Of a stretch of 6,444 nucleotides of DNA, positions 1 through 6,338 are shown piece by piece (the stretch's first letter is position 1; every line of letters begins with the position of its first letter). Where the stretch lies: the NCBI GenBank assembly GCA_036796555.1, contig DAIRCS010000207.1, positions 1 through 6,444 on the forward strand, written 5' to 3'. A model generated the notes under the pieces. The model was not told the origin of the DNA. It made no database searches and worked only from the letters and a program-made list of their open reading frames with translations. The position numbers and the translations under genes were made by a program. This stretch comes from JAJXWB01 sp036796555. GTDB taxonomy: Bacteria; Pseudomonadota; Alphaproteobacteria; Rhizobiales; Beijerinckiaceae.

Positions 1-10
1 AGGTTCGCTC

Positions 11-1687
11 ATGGATTTCAGCAGGTTTATCGACCGCGGCAAGGCGCGATTGTCCCGCGACACCGGTCGTCCGGATTCGATTCGCAACCGCATCGTCATG
101 GTCGCGTCCGGTCTCGTCGCTGCGCTCGCCCTCGTCAGCGCGCTGATCGCCAACTGGTACACCTGGCAGGGCGCCCGCCGCGAACTGCTCGATCGCAATG
201 CAGCCCAGCTTGGCCTCGTGGCGCCGAGCCTGTCGGAAGCCGTCGCCAGCGGCGACAAGCTGGCGGCCGAACGCCTGCTGGCCGGCTTCCTCAATCACGA
301 ATCGATCGGCGCGGCGACCCTTGTCGGCCAGGACGGCAAGGTCTTCCTGTCGCTGCGGCGCGACCGTCTTGCCGCGCCAGCCGACGAGGCCCTGCGCGAG
401 TTGACGCAACGTTCCGGCGCGGGCCAGGCCATGCGCCAGTCCGCGACGCCGCTCGACGGCGGCGCCCTGCTGGTCCAGTCGCTCGTCCGCGCGGACGCCC
501 AGCCGGTCGGCCGCTTCGCCATCGCCGTCAGCTTCGCCCCGACAGACGCCGGCGCCCTGCGCGATCTCATCTTCTGGCTCGCCGAGGCGCTGATCACGGT
601 CGCCGCCGTCGCCGTCGTGCTGCATCACCTCGTCGGCAAGGTCGTTGCGCCGCTGACCCAGCTATCCGGCGCCATGACCGAGCTTGCCGGGGGCGATCTC
701 GAAGTCGAGATTCCGCATCGTCGGCGCAAGGACGAGATCGGCGATCTCGCCCGCTCGATCGAAGTCTTCAAACAGGGCCTGATCGACCGTCAGAACCTTC
801 AGTCGGCCGCCGATACGCGGCTCGAGAAGGATCGCACGCGCCGCGTCTCGCTCGAGAGCATGATAGATTCCTTCCGCTCGACTGTGAGCGGTCTGCTCTC
901 GCATGTCTCGAGCCATGCCGAGCAGATGGCGGTCGCCGCCGACAGCCTCTCCACCATCGCCCGCGACTCGAACGGCCGCGCGGAAGCCGCGTCCTCCGGC
1001 ACGACCGAAGCTTCGCGCAACGTCGCGACCGTCGCACGGGCGTCCGAAGAATTGTTCCAGTCGATTACTGAGATCGAGACGCAGATCGGCCGCGCCCGCC
1101 AGCATGTACAGGACGCCTCGACCACGACGACCGTGACGGCCGGCGCCATTGGCGGACTGGCCGAGAAGGCCAACGCCATCGGCGAAATCGTCGGCCTCAT
1201 CCAGGCGATCGCCGCGCAGACCAACCTTCTCGCGCTCAACGCCACGATCGAGGCCGCCCGCGCGGGCGGCGCAGGCCGCGGCTTCGCCGTCGTCGCGCAG
1301 GAAGTGAAGGCGCTCGCCGGCCAGACCGCGCATGCGACCGAGCGCATCGCCGAACATGTCGCCGCCATCCAGCAGGCGACCTCGACCTCGGTTGAAGCGA
1401 TTGGCGCCATCACCGCGACGATGAAGGACGCCGAGAGCTTTACCGCCTCGATCGCCGTCGCCGTCGAACAGCAGGCCGCTGCCACCAACGAGATCGCGCG
1501 CAGCGTCAGCGAAGCTGCGCGCGGCGCCGAGAGCGCGGCCATTAATATGAAGCAGCTCAAGATGACCGTCGGCGAGACCGACCAGTCGGCCGCGCAGGTG
1601 CATCAGGCCGCCGACGACATGGCCTCGCAGTCGCGCCAACTCAACGAGACGATCGAGGAATTCCTGCGCAAGGTGGCCGCCGCCTGA
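11..1687 (+). CDS. Methyl-accepting chemotaxis protein (transmembrane receptor)
   Basis: A 558-residue chemoreceptor that should sense a ligand outside the inner membrane and control CheA through CheW. It has a basic N-terminal tail, a first membrane helix at about residues 28-48, a short periplasmic domain (about 49-183, perhaps a small single-Cache-like fold, not recognised at sequence level), a second membrane helix at about 186-208, and a HAMP domain at about 210-262 with the typical DEIGDLA at 241-247. A long coiled-coil signalling domain follows. Its hairpin tip is unmistakable around residues 392-437 (IAAQTNLLALNA at 400-411, then EAARAGG and GRGFAVVAQEVKALA). The common Gly-Glu after EAARA is Gly-Gly here. 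There is no NWETF-like CheR-tethering pentapeptide at the C terminus (ends RKVAAA). Only ten bases precede the ATG; an AGG at 1-3 fits as part of a ribosome binding site. No che genes are visible, so it may be an orphan receptor. The ligand is unknown. Confidence 0.96.
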   Translation: MDFSRFIDRGKARLSRDTGRPDSIRNRIVMVASGLVAALALVSALIANWYTWQGARRELLDRNAAQLGLVAPSLSEAVASGDKLAAERLLAGFLNHESIGAATLVGQDGKVFLSLRRDRLAAPADEALRELTQRSGAGQAMRQSATPLDGGALLVQSLVRADAQPVGRFAIAVSFAPTDAGALRDLIFWLAEALITVAAVAVVLHHLVGKVVAPLTQLSGAMTELAGGDLEVEIPHRRRKDEIGDLARSIEVFKQGLIDRQNLQSAADTRLEKDRTRRVSLESMIDSFRSTVSGLLSHVSSHAEQMAVAADSLSTIARDSNGRAEAASSGTTEASRNVATVARASEELFQSITEIETQIGRARQHVQDASTTTTVTAGAIGGLAEKANAIGEIVGLIQAIAAQTNLLALNATIEAARAGGAGRGFAVVAQEVKALAGQTAHATERIAEHVAAIQQATSTSVEAIGAITATMKDAESFTASIAVAVEQQAAATNEIARSVSEAARGAESAAINMKQLKMTVGETDQSAAQVHQAADDMASQSRQLNETIEEFLRKVAAA

Positions 1688-1707
1688 GCGGAGCCGTTCG
1701 CAAACAA

Positions 1708-1740
1708 AAAAGCCCGGGCGCGAGCCCGGGCTTTTCTTTT
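1708..1740. terminator. Bidirectional intrinsic terminator between the convergent receptor and SOD genes
   Basis: A perfect 12-bp inverted repeat (1708-1719 with 1724-1735) has the GC-rich core GCCCGGGC and closes on GCGA, which fits the GNRA tetraloop pattern. It is flanked by an A-run on the left (1706-1711) and by TTTTCTTTT on the right (1732-1740). Read on the + strand, it gives a stem followed by a U tract 20 nt after the receptor stop. Read on the - strand, the A-run becomes the U tract and serves the SOD gene, whose stop is at 1755-1757. It lies in the 67-bp gap between the two genes, exactly where a shared terminator is expected. Confidence 0.95.
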
Positions 1741-1754
1741 GGTGCTGCTGTCGC

Positions 1755-2351
1755 TCAGCGCGTCTTCTGGAAGAGCTGGTCGACGTATTCCCAGTTCACG
1801 AGATGGTCGACGAAGGCCTTCACGTAGTCGGCGCGGCGGTTACGATAGTCGATGTAATAGGAGTGCTCCCACACGTCGCAGCCGAGAATCGGCGTCCCGC
1901 CGTGCACCAGCGGGCTTTCGCCGTTCGGCGTCTTCATCACCTGCACCTTGCCGTCCTTGACCGCGAGCCAGGCCCAGCCCGAGCCGAACTGGCCGACGCC
2001 GGCGGCGATGAAATCCTCCTTCATCTTGTCGACCGAGCCGCAGCCGTCGACGATCGCCTTTTCCAGCGTTCCGGGAATCGCGCCGCCGCCGTTCGGCTTC
2101 ATCCAGTTCCAGAAATGCAGGTGGTTGTAGTGCTGGCCCGCATTGTTGAAGAGCGGCGCGTTCTTGCCGTAGGAGCCCTTCACGATCTCCTCGAGCGACT
2201 TGCCTTCGAATTCCGTGCCCTTCAGGAGGTTGTTACCCGTCGTAACATAGGCGTTGTGGTGCTTGTCGTGGTGATACTCCAGCGTCTCCTTCGACATGTA
2301 CGGCTGCAGCGCGTCATAGGCGTAGGGCAGGGGCGGCAGGGTGAAGGACAT
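1755..2351 (-). CDS. sodB: Superoxide dismutase, Fe/Mn family
   Basis: A 198-residue enzyme, the usual family length, converting superoxide to hydrogen peroxide and oxygen. It has no signal peptide, so it is probably cytoplasmic. The N-terminal alpha-hairpin starts MSFTLPPLPY, and the expected metal ligands are His27 (in EYHHDKHH), His77 (in QHYNHLHFW), Asp159 and His163 (in DVWEHSYYIDYR). FGSGWAWL is at 122-129. Gln73 in AGQHYNH sits where Fe-type enzymes carry their active-site Gln, but rhizobial relatives of this type include enzymes able to use either metal, so metal use is not settled. The reading frame stays open upstream to about 3236, but that extension is low-complexity Ser/Ala/Gly sequence antisense to the neighbouring gene. 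The ATG at 2351 matches the family start and has a GGGAG ribosome binding site (2360-2364) eight bases upstream. Transcribed alone, it ends at the shared terminator. Confidence 0.97.
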   Translation of the reverse strand: MSFTLPPLPYAYDALQPYMSKETLEYHHDKHHNAYVTTGNNLLKGTEFEGKSLEEIVKGSYGKNAPLFNNAGQHYNHLHFWNWMKPNGGGAIPGTLEKAIVDGCGSVDKMKEDFIAAGVGQFGSGWAWLAVKDGKVQVMKTPNGESPLVHGGTPILGCDVWEHSYYIDYRNRRADYVKAFVDHLVNWEYVDQLFQKTR

Positions 2352-2375
2352 GAAAAGAACTCCCGAAAAGGCGAG

Positions 2376-2400
2376 CGGGCGGCAGGATGTTCTCCGCCCG
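2376..2400 (-). other. Possible stem-loop in the SOD mRNA leader
   Basis: A perfect 7-bp GC-only inverted repeat (2376-2382 with 2394-2400; CGGGCGG/CCGCCCG) has an 11-base loop and lies 25 bp upstream of the SOD start, between the candidate promoter and the ribosome binding site. Its start-proximal arm ends in CCCG, which could instead pair with the CGGG that overlaps the SOD Shine-Dalgarno (2362-2365). It may be a leader structure that stabilises the mRNA or modulates translation, but in GC-rich DNA such a repeat can arise by chance. Confidence 0.35.
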
Positions 2401-2408
2401 GCCCGGCC

Positions 2409-2438
2409 ATAATTAGGAACAACAAGGCTCTGCGGCAA
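2409..2438 (-). promoter_or_regulatory. Candidate SOD promoter
   Basis: On the - strand, TTGCCG (2438 to 2433) lies 18 bp upstream of AATTAT (2414 to 2409), within a local AT-rich island in the 166-bp divergent region. Each hexamer only partly matches the housekeeping sigma consensus (about 3/6 and 4/6). This is the best spaced pair I see in front of the SOD gene, and it would give a leader of about 50 nt. Confidence 0.35.
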
Positions 2439-2504
2439 CCCGCGCCCCGATCTGTTAGGCTTTGCTGAATGTCTCGATCGACATAGTGTGCTGATTCTGA
2501 CGCG

Positions 2505-2510
2505 AGGAGG
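2505..2510 (+). promoter_or_regulatory. Strong ribosome binding site that fixes the GTG start at 2518
   Basis: A perfect AGGAGG lies seven bases before GTG at 2518-2520, which opens VKKAIDW and leads directly into a membrane helix. The alternative in-frame GTG at 2488 would add ten residues and place this Shine-Dalgarno inside the coding region, with no comparable site of its own. The 2518 start is therefore preferred. Confidence 0.85.
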
Positions 2511-2517
2511 CGGGCCC

Positions 2518-3498
2518 GTGAAAAAAGCGATCGACTGGTGCGCGCTTGTCGTCGGTTTGGCGCTTGCCCTGTTCGGCGCGCGCTGGATGTGGATCGGCTG
2601 GGACATCGTGCAGGCCGAGCGCGGCTGGGCCGCCCTCATCGCCGGCTCCGTCATGCTGTCCGGCGGCTTGATCGTCGCGACGCTGGCCTGGACGATCATG
2701 CGCCTGACGGGCATGGCTTCGCCCGCGCGCCGCGCGCCTTCGGTCGAGGACGCGGCGCCGCCTCCGGTTTCCAGATCCCCGCTGGCGGCGCCGGCCGCGG
2801 CCGGCGCGATCGTCGCGGCGGGCGCGACCGCGGTTGCGGCGACGCTTCCGACGCCGGCGGACGAAGATCGCGATGAGGCGTCCGCCGAGCCGGACGTCGA
2901 CGATTTGCTTCCCTCCGCGCCGCGCGATGAGGAGCTATCGCCCGCGCCGCCGCCTCCGCCGGTCGCCCCGCCGACGGTCGGCGAATTGCTGCGCATGAGC
3001 GAGGATCGCGCCGCGCGCGAGTCGCACGAAAAGACATTCGAGGCGCCGGAAGCGAAGATCGAGGCGCCGTTGGCCGCGCCCGCCGCGGAATCCATCGTCG
3101 AGGATGAGGCCGAAAAGCCCGTGGAGGAAGCGTCGGCTGCGCCGCCCGAGCCGCCGCCGGCCGAACCTGTCGCGGTCGCCGCGTCGCCACCGCAGCCGCT
3201 GCGCATCCCCGAGCCGCCGCCGCCTCCCGTCGCCAAGGACGAACTCGTCTACGACGACTGGCTCGAGCGGACCGCGCGGGAACTCGGCCGCGACGCCGCG
3301 CCGAAGGAGGAAGCGCCGCCCCCCGAACCGCCGCCCCCGCCGCCGAAGGCGGAACCGGCGGTGGTCGGACGCTATTCGTCGGGCGACACCAATTATCTGA
3401 TGTTCGCCGACGGTTCGATCGAGGCGCAGACGCCCGATGGCGTCATGCGCTTTGCATCGCTCACCGAACTCAAGCGCTTCGTCGAGAAGCGCAACTGA
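2518..3498 (+). CDS. Hypothetical proline-rich inner-membrane protein with a conserved-looking C-terminal module
   Basis: I do not recognise this 326-residue protein. From the GTG start it has two hydrophobic helices at about residues 5-27 and 38-62 (an N-terminal membrane hairpin). An Ala/Gly-rich hydrophobic stretch at about 88-110 could be a third segment or only a flexible linker. Residues 111-280 are low-complexity Pro/Ala/Glu sequence with several polyproline runs (144-148, 234-238, 271-276) and a strongly acidic patch near 115-140. Two islands break this up: VGELLRMSEDRAARESHEK around 154-172 and DELVYDDWLERTARELG around 241-257. The end (about 282-326, VVGRYSSGD, then NYLMFADGSIEAQTPDGVMRF and a final helix TELKRFVEKR) looks like a small folded beta-plus-helix domain. 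The layout suggests a membrane anchor, an extended spacer and a terminal binding module. Nothing links it to a pathway. It is transcribed divergently from SOD. Coding is supported by the start signal, third-position GC and the ordered C terminus. Confidence 0.85.
   Translation: MKKAIDWCALVVGLALALFGARWMWIGWDIVQAERGWAALIAGSVMLSGGLIVATLAWTIMRLTGMASPARRAPSVEDAAPPPVSRSPLAAPAAAGAIVAAGATAVAATLPTPADEDRDEASAEPDVDDLLPSAPRDEELSPAPPPPPVAPPTVGELLRMSEDRAARESHEKTFEAPEAKIEAPLAAPAAESIVEDEAEKPVEEASAAPPEPPPAEPVAVAASPPQPLRIPEPPPPPVAKDELVYDDWLERTARELGRDAAPKEEAPPPEPPPPPPKAEPAVVGRYSSGDTNYLMFADGSIEAQTPDGVMRFASLTELKRFVEKRN
3474..3492 (-). terminator. Possible weak terminator hairpin for the msrB-ptrB transcript
   Basis: A perfect 7-bp inverted repeat (GCGCTTC 3474-3480, loop 3481-3485, GAAGCGC 3486-3492) lies inside the last codons of the convergent hypothetical gene, 9 bp beyond the oligopeptidase B stop. 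Read on the - strand it is followed by TTGAGTT, which is only mildly U-rich, so it is a weak intrinsic terminator at best. It is the only hairpin I see near the convergent ends, since the gap between the two stops is 3 bp. Confidence 0.3.
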
Positions 3499-3501
3499 GC
3501 G

Positions 3502-5607
3502 TTATGCCTGCGGCCTGAAGGCGCCATTGGCGGCGGCGATCGCGAAGGCCTGCTCCATCGCCACTTCGCCGAGCTGGTCGAATCGGCCCGAGGCGCCGCC
3601 GTGGCCAGCGTCCATGTTCGTGTGCAGCAGGATCGGTCCGCCGCCCGCCATGCGTTCGCGCAGGCGCGCGACCCATTTCGCCGGCTCCCAATAGGTCACG
3701 CGCGGATCGGTCAGGCCGCCCAGCGCGAGAATCGGCGGATAGTTTTTCGCAGCCACGTTGTCGTAGGGCGAATAGGACAGCATCGTCCTGAAGGCGACGG
3801 GGTCCTCGATCGGATTGCCCCATTCCAGCCATTCCGGCGGCGTCAGCGGCAGGTCCTTGTCGAGCATCGTGTTGATGACGTCGACGAAGGGAACGTCGGC
3901 GATCACGCCGGCGAACAGGTCTGGCGCCATATTGGCGATCGCGCCCATCAGCATGCCGCCGGCGCTGCCGCCCTGCGCGACGATGCGGCCCTGTTCGGTG
4001 AACCCGTCCGCGATCAGCTTGCGGCCGCAGGCGATGAAATCCGAAAACGTGTTCGGCTTGTGCGCGAGCTTGCCATTCTCGTACCACGCCCAGCCCTTGT
4101 CCGTTCCGCCGCGCACATGCGCGATGGCGAAGACGAAGCCGCGATCCACCAGCGACAACCGGTTGGCGTTGAAGGCGGCCGGCGTCGCATGGCCATAGGC
4201 GCCGTAGCCATAGAGCAGGCAGGGCGCAGGGCCCGCGCGGTCGGCGCGCGAGAGAATCGAGATCGGAACCTGCGCGCCGTCCGCCGCGGTCGCATAGATG
4301 CGCCGCGTGACGTAGCGCGCGGGATCGTGGCCGGAGGGAATCTCCTGCCGCTTGCGCAGCGCGCGGGCGCGCGTCGCCATGTCGTAATCCCAGGTTTCGG
4401 CCGGCGTCGTCATCGAGGAATAGACGAAGCGCAGAATGTTGGTATCGAATTCGAGCCCCGCCGTAGTGCGCAGCGAATAGGCCTCTTCGGGAAACGCGAT
4501 CGCATGTTCGGCGCCGCTCGCGATCTCGCGCACGACGATGCGCGGCAGGCCGTTCTCGCGTTCGAGCCGCACGAGATGGCGCTGATAGGCCGTCACGGCG
4601 ACGATCATGCGGCCCTGGACGTAGGGCGTGAGATCGCGCCAGTTGGCGCGGCCGGGCGCCGACAGCGGCGTTTCCATCAGCTTGAAGTCTTCCGCGCCGT
4701 CGGCGTTGGTGCGGATGTAGAGCGTCTCGCCGTGATGCTCGACCTCGTAGCGATGCTTCGCCTCGCGCGGCGTGACCAGTCTTGCCGGCGCGTTCGCGTC
4801 GTCGAGGTCGATCAGCCAGATTTCGGTGGCGTCGTGTCCGCTCATCGTCGCCACGCCGAAACGGCGCGAATGGCTGCGATGCAGATGCACGAACCAGGCG
4901 GGATCGAGATCCTCGACGACGAGAACGTCGTCCTTCTCGTCCGCGCCGAGCCTGTGGCGGGCCACCTGCGCGGTGCGGTGATTGTCGTCGACGCGCACGT
5001 AGAGGAAGGAGCGCGCATCGCTGGCCCACACCAATGTTCCGTCGCAATGCGTCACGCGGTCGTCGAGATCGCGGCCCGTGGCGACGTCGCGCACGCGGAT
5101 CGTGTAGAGTTCTGAGCCCTTGTCGTCGCTACTCCACGCGACGAGCCGGTGGTCGGGCGAATGTTCGGCCGCGCGCATATCGAAGAACGGCTTGCCTTCC
5201 GCCTCCGCATCGCCGTCGATCAGCAATTGCTCCTCGCCGCCGCGCAGCTTGCGGCAGATGAGTTCGTGCTGCCCGCCCTCGCGGAAGCGCGTGTAATAGT
5301 CGAACGCGCCGTCCGGCCAGGGAACGTCGGAATCGTCTTCCTTGATCCGCCCGCGCAGCTCCTTCGCCAGCTCGGCCTGCAGCGCCTTCGTCGGCGCCAT
5401 CAACGCGTCGCAATAGGCGTTCTCCGCTTCCAGATGCGCGCGGATGTCGGCCGGCGTCTTCGAGGGATCGGCGAGAACCTCCTGCCAGTTTTCCGCGCGC
5501 AGCCAGGCGTATTCGTCGACGAGCTCGACGCCGTGGATCCTGGTGACGTGCGGACGTCGTTCGGCCCGCGGCGGGCGGGCCGTCGCGGGCGCAATCTGGT
5601 TGGTCAT
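3502..5607 (-). CDS. ptrB: Oligopeptidase B (prolyl oligopeptidase family, S9A)
   Basis: A 701-residue serine peptidase that cleaves short peptides after Arg or Lys. It has no signal peptide, so it should be cytoplasmic. The N-terminal part (to about 75) and a seven-bladed propeller (about 76-420) precede an alpha/beta-hydrolase domain (about 430-701). The catalytic triad is Ser548 in GGSAGG (546-551), Asp634 in GLTDPRV and His669 in DAGHGG. Family landmarks include YGYGAYG (466-472), HVRGG (497-501), DVPFVDVINTMLD (571-583) and SYSPYDNV (611-618). Length and architecture are normal. Compared from memory with the enterobacterial enzyme, the two Asp residues linked to P2 recognition (IDADF) appear as Pro476 and Ala478, and of the two P1 Glu residues (GEFEEW) the first is kept (Glu592) and the second is Leu594. 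Cleavage preference may therefore differ. The ATG at 5607 has an AGGA five bases upstream. It follows msrB by 19 nt, so the two are probably co-transcribed. Confidence 0.95.
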   Translation of the reverse strand: MTNQIAPATARPPRAERRPHVTRIHGVELVDEYAWLRAENWQEVLADPSKTPADIRAHLEAENAYCDALMAPTKALQAELAKELRGRIKEDDSDVPWPDGAFDYYTRFREGGQHELICRKLRGGEEQLLIDGDAEAEGKPFFDMRAAEHSPDHRLVAWSSDDKGSELYTIRVRDVATGRDLDDRVTHCDGTLVWASDARSFLYVRVDDNHRTAQVARHRLGADEKDDVLVVEDLDPAWFVHLHRSHSRRFGVATMSGHDATEIWLIDLDDANAPARLVTPREAKHRYEVEHHGETLYIRTNADGAEDFKLMETPLSAPGRANWRDLTPYVQGRMIVAVTAYQRHLVRLERENGLPRIVVREIASGAEHAIAFPEEAYSLRTTAGLEFDTNILRFVYSSMTTPAETWDYDMATRARALRKRQEIPSGHDPARYVTRRIYATAADGAQVPISILSRADRAGPAPCLLYGYGAYGHATPAAFNANRLSLVDRGFVFAIAHVRGGTDKGWAWYENGKLAHKPNTFSDFIACGRKLIADGFTEQGRIVAQGGSAGGMLMGAIANMAPDLFAGVIADVPFVDVINTMLDKDLPLTPPEWLEWGNPIEDPVAFRTMLSYSPYDNVAAKNYPPILALGGLTDPRVTYWEPAKWVARLRERMAGGGPILLHTNMDAGHGGASGRFDQLGEVAMEQAFAIAAANGAFRPQA

Positions 5608-5626
5608 GTCTGTCCTGCTTGTGGTT

Positions 5627-6040
5627 CTATTTCTTGGGCTCGAAGTTCAGCGCGGCGCCGTTCATGCAATAGCGCTGTCCGGTCGGCGCCGGCCCGTCGG
5701 GAAATACGTGGCCGAGATGCGCGTCGCAACGCGCGCAGCGCACTTCGGTGCGGCGCATGAACAGGCTGCGATCCTCGTGCTCGCTGACCGCGCCGCTGGA
5801 GACCGGCGCGAAGAAGCTCGGCCAGCCCGTGCCCGAATCGAACTTCGTTTCCGAATCGAACAGCGGCGCGCCGCAACATACGCAGCTATAGGCGCCTGCA
5901 GCCTTCTCGTCCCAATGCGGGCCGGTGAAGGCGCGCTCCGTTCCGTGTTCGCGCGTGACGCGGTACTGCTCCGGCGTCAGTTCCGCGCGCCACGCGCTGT
6001 CCGGCTTGCTGATCTTTTCGCGGGTCGTGTCGCTGCCCAT
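5627..6040 (-). CDS. msrB: Peptide-methionine (R)-S-oxide reductase MsrB
   Basis: A 137-residue enzyme, full family length, reducing the R form of methionine sulfoxide in proteins back to methionine, normally using thioredoxin. There is no signal peptide, so it is probably cytoplasmic. Two CxxC pairs bind structural zinc: Cys53/Cys56 (in YSCVCCG) and Cys102/Cys105 (in RCARCDAHLGHVF). The catalytic Cys125 lies in RYCMNGAALNF. GTGWPSF (70-76) carries Thr71 where many relatives have a resolving Cys (GCGWPSF). An extra Cys55 inside the first zinc pair is the only other cysteine, so the recycling route is uncertain. The ATG at 6040 has a near-perfect AAAGGAGG ribosome binding site (AGGAGG at 6048-6053) seven bases upstream. 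It is the first gene of a likely msrB-ptrB operon. I found no convincing promoter upstream, although TTGCCG with a poor -10 lies near 6067-6095. Confidence 0.96.
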   Translation of the reverse strand: MGSDTTREKISKPDSAWRAELTPEQYRVTREHGTERAFTGPHWDEKAAGAYSCVCCGAPLFDSETKFDSGTGWPSFFAPVSSGAVSEHEDRSLFMRRTEVRCARCDAHLGHVFPDGPAPTGQRYCMNGAALNFEPKK

Positions 6041-6237
6041 GTGGCCGCCTCCTTTGTTTTTCGCTAGCTAAGCGCTGGCGCGGACCTCGGCAAGGGAGAG
6101 CCGGGAACGGCGGCAATCAAGAATTCGTGTTCGCCTTGATCTCGCCGCACTCGTTTGTCGTTGTTTTCCAGAATGCAAATAGAATACTGCAGAATCTTGT
6201 CTGATCTATTTCTAGGCGCCGCGAATGTTTGCGCAAC

Positions 6238-6266
6238 TTGATCGATTCGATTTTGTAGCGTAGAAA
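6238..6266 (+). promoter_or_regulatory. Candidate promoter for the mucR-like gene
   Basis: TTGATC (6238-6243) and TAGAAA (6261-6266) are separated by 17 bp; each matches the housekeeping consensus at four of six positions. Transcription would start near 6273 and give a leader of about 105 nt containing the inverted repeat at 6339-6361. An alternative -10, TAGAAT at 6180-6185 (five of six), has only TTGTCG at a poor 19-bp spacing. The assignment is tentative. Confidence 0.4.
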
Positions 6267-6338
6267 TCGTGCCCGCAAATCGGATTCGGTTTTGAAGATG
6301 TGTCCTTTGAAATCTGTTCGTCTTGCACAACCTGTCGA

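Noticed and set aside
662..1639. Long leftward open frames antisense to the chemoreceptor (325 and 253 codons)
   Set aside because: They are Arg/Gly/Ala-rich with no recognisable domain, fully covered by a certain gene on the other strand, and typical shadows of high-GC codon bias.
2466..2486. Near-palindrome around TCGATCGA upstream of the proline-rich gene as an operator
   Set aside because: The symmetry beyond TCGATCGA is imperfect, and short palindromes of this kind are common in such DNA, with no second copy nearby.
2488..2517. Upstream GTG start for the proline-rich gene
   Set aside because: It would place the perfect AGGAGG at 2505-2510 inside the coding region, and it has no ribosome binding site of its own.
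2352..3236. N-terminal extension of the SOD reading frame to 493 residues
   Set aside because: The added sequence is Ser/Ala/Gly-rich low complexity lying antisense to the proline-rich gene. The SOD family start and a good ribosome binding site are at 2351-2364, so the extension is an open-frame artefact of high GC.
3601..5115. 504-codon rightward open frame antisense to oligopeptidase B, and the 525-codon leftward frame over the same region
   Set aside because: Both have biased Arg/Ala/His-rich composition and no motifs, while the oligopeptidase frame carries a full catalytic triad and family motifs.
5149..6067. Rightward open frames of 203 and 207 codons over msrB and the start of oligopeptidase B
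   Set aside because: They are antisense to two confidently assigned genes and show no domain or plausible start signal.
6067..6095. Leftward promoter for msrB (TTGCCG with TAGCTA at 17 bp)
   Set aside because: The -10 matches the consensus at only two positions, too weak to list as a feature.
6064..6330. 88-codon leftward open frame in the msrB/mucR intergenic region
   Set aside because: There is no ribosome binding site before its ATG, no recognisable motif, and it overlaps the AT-rich promoter region. Composition alone explains the open frame.
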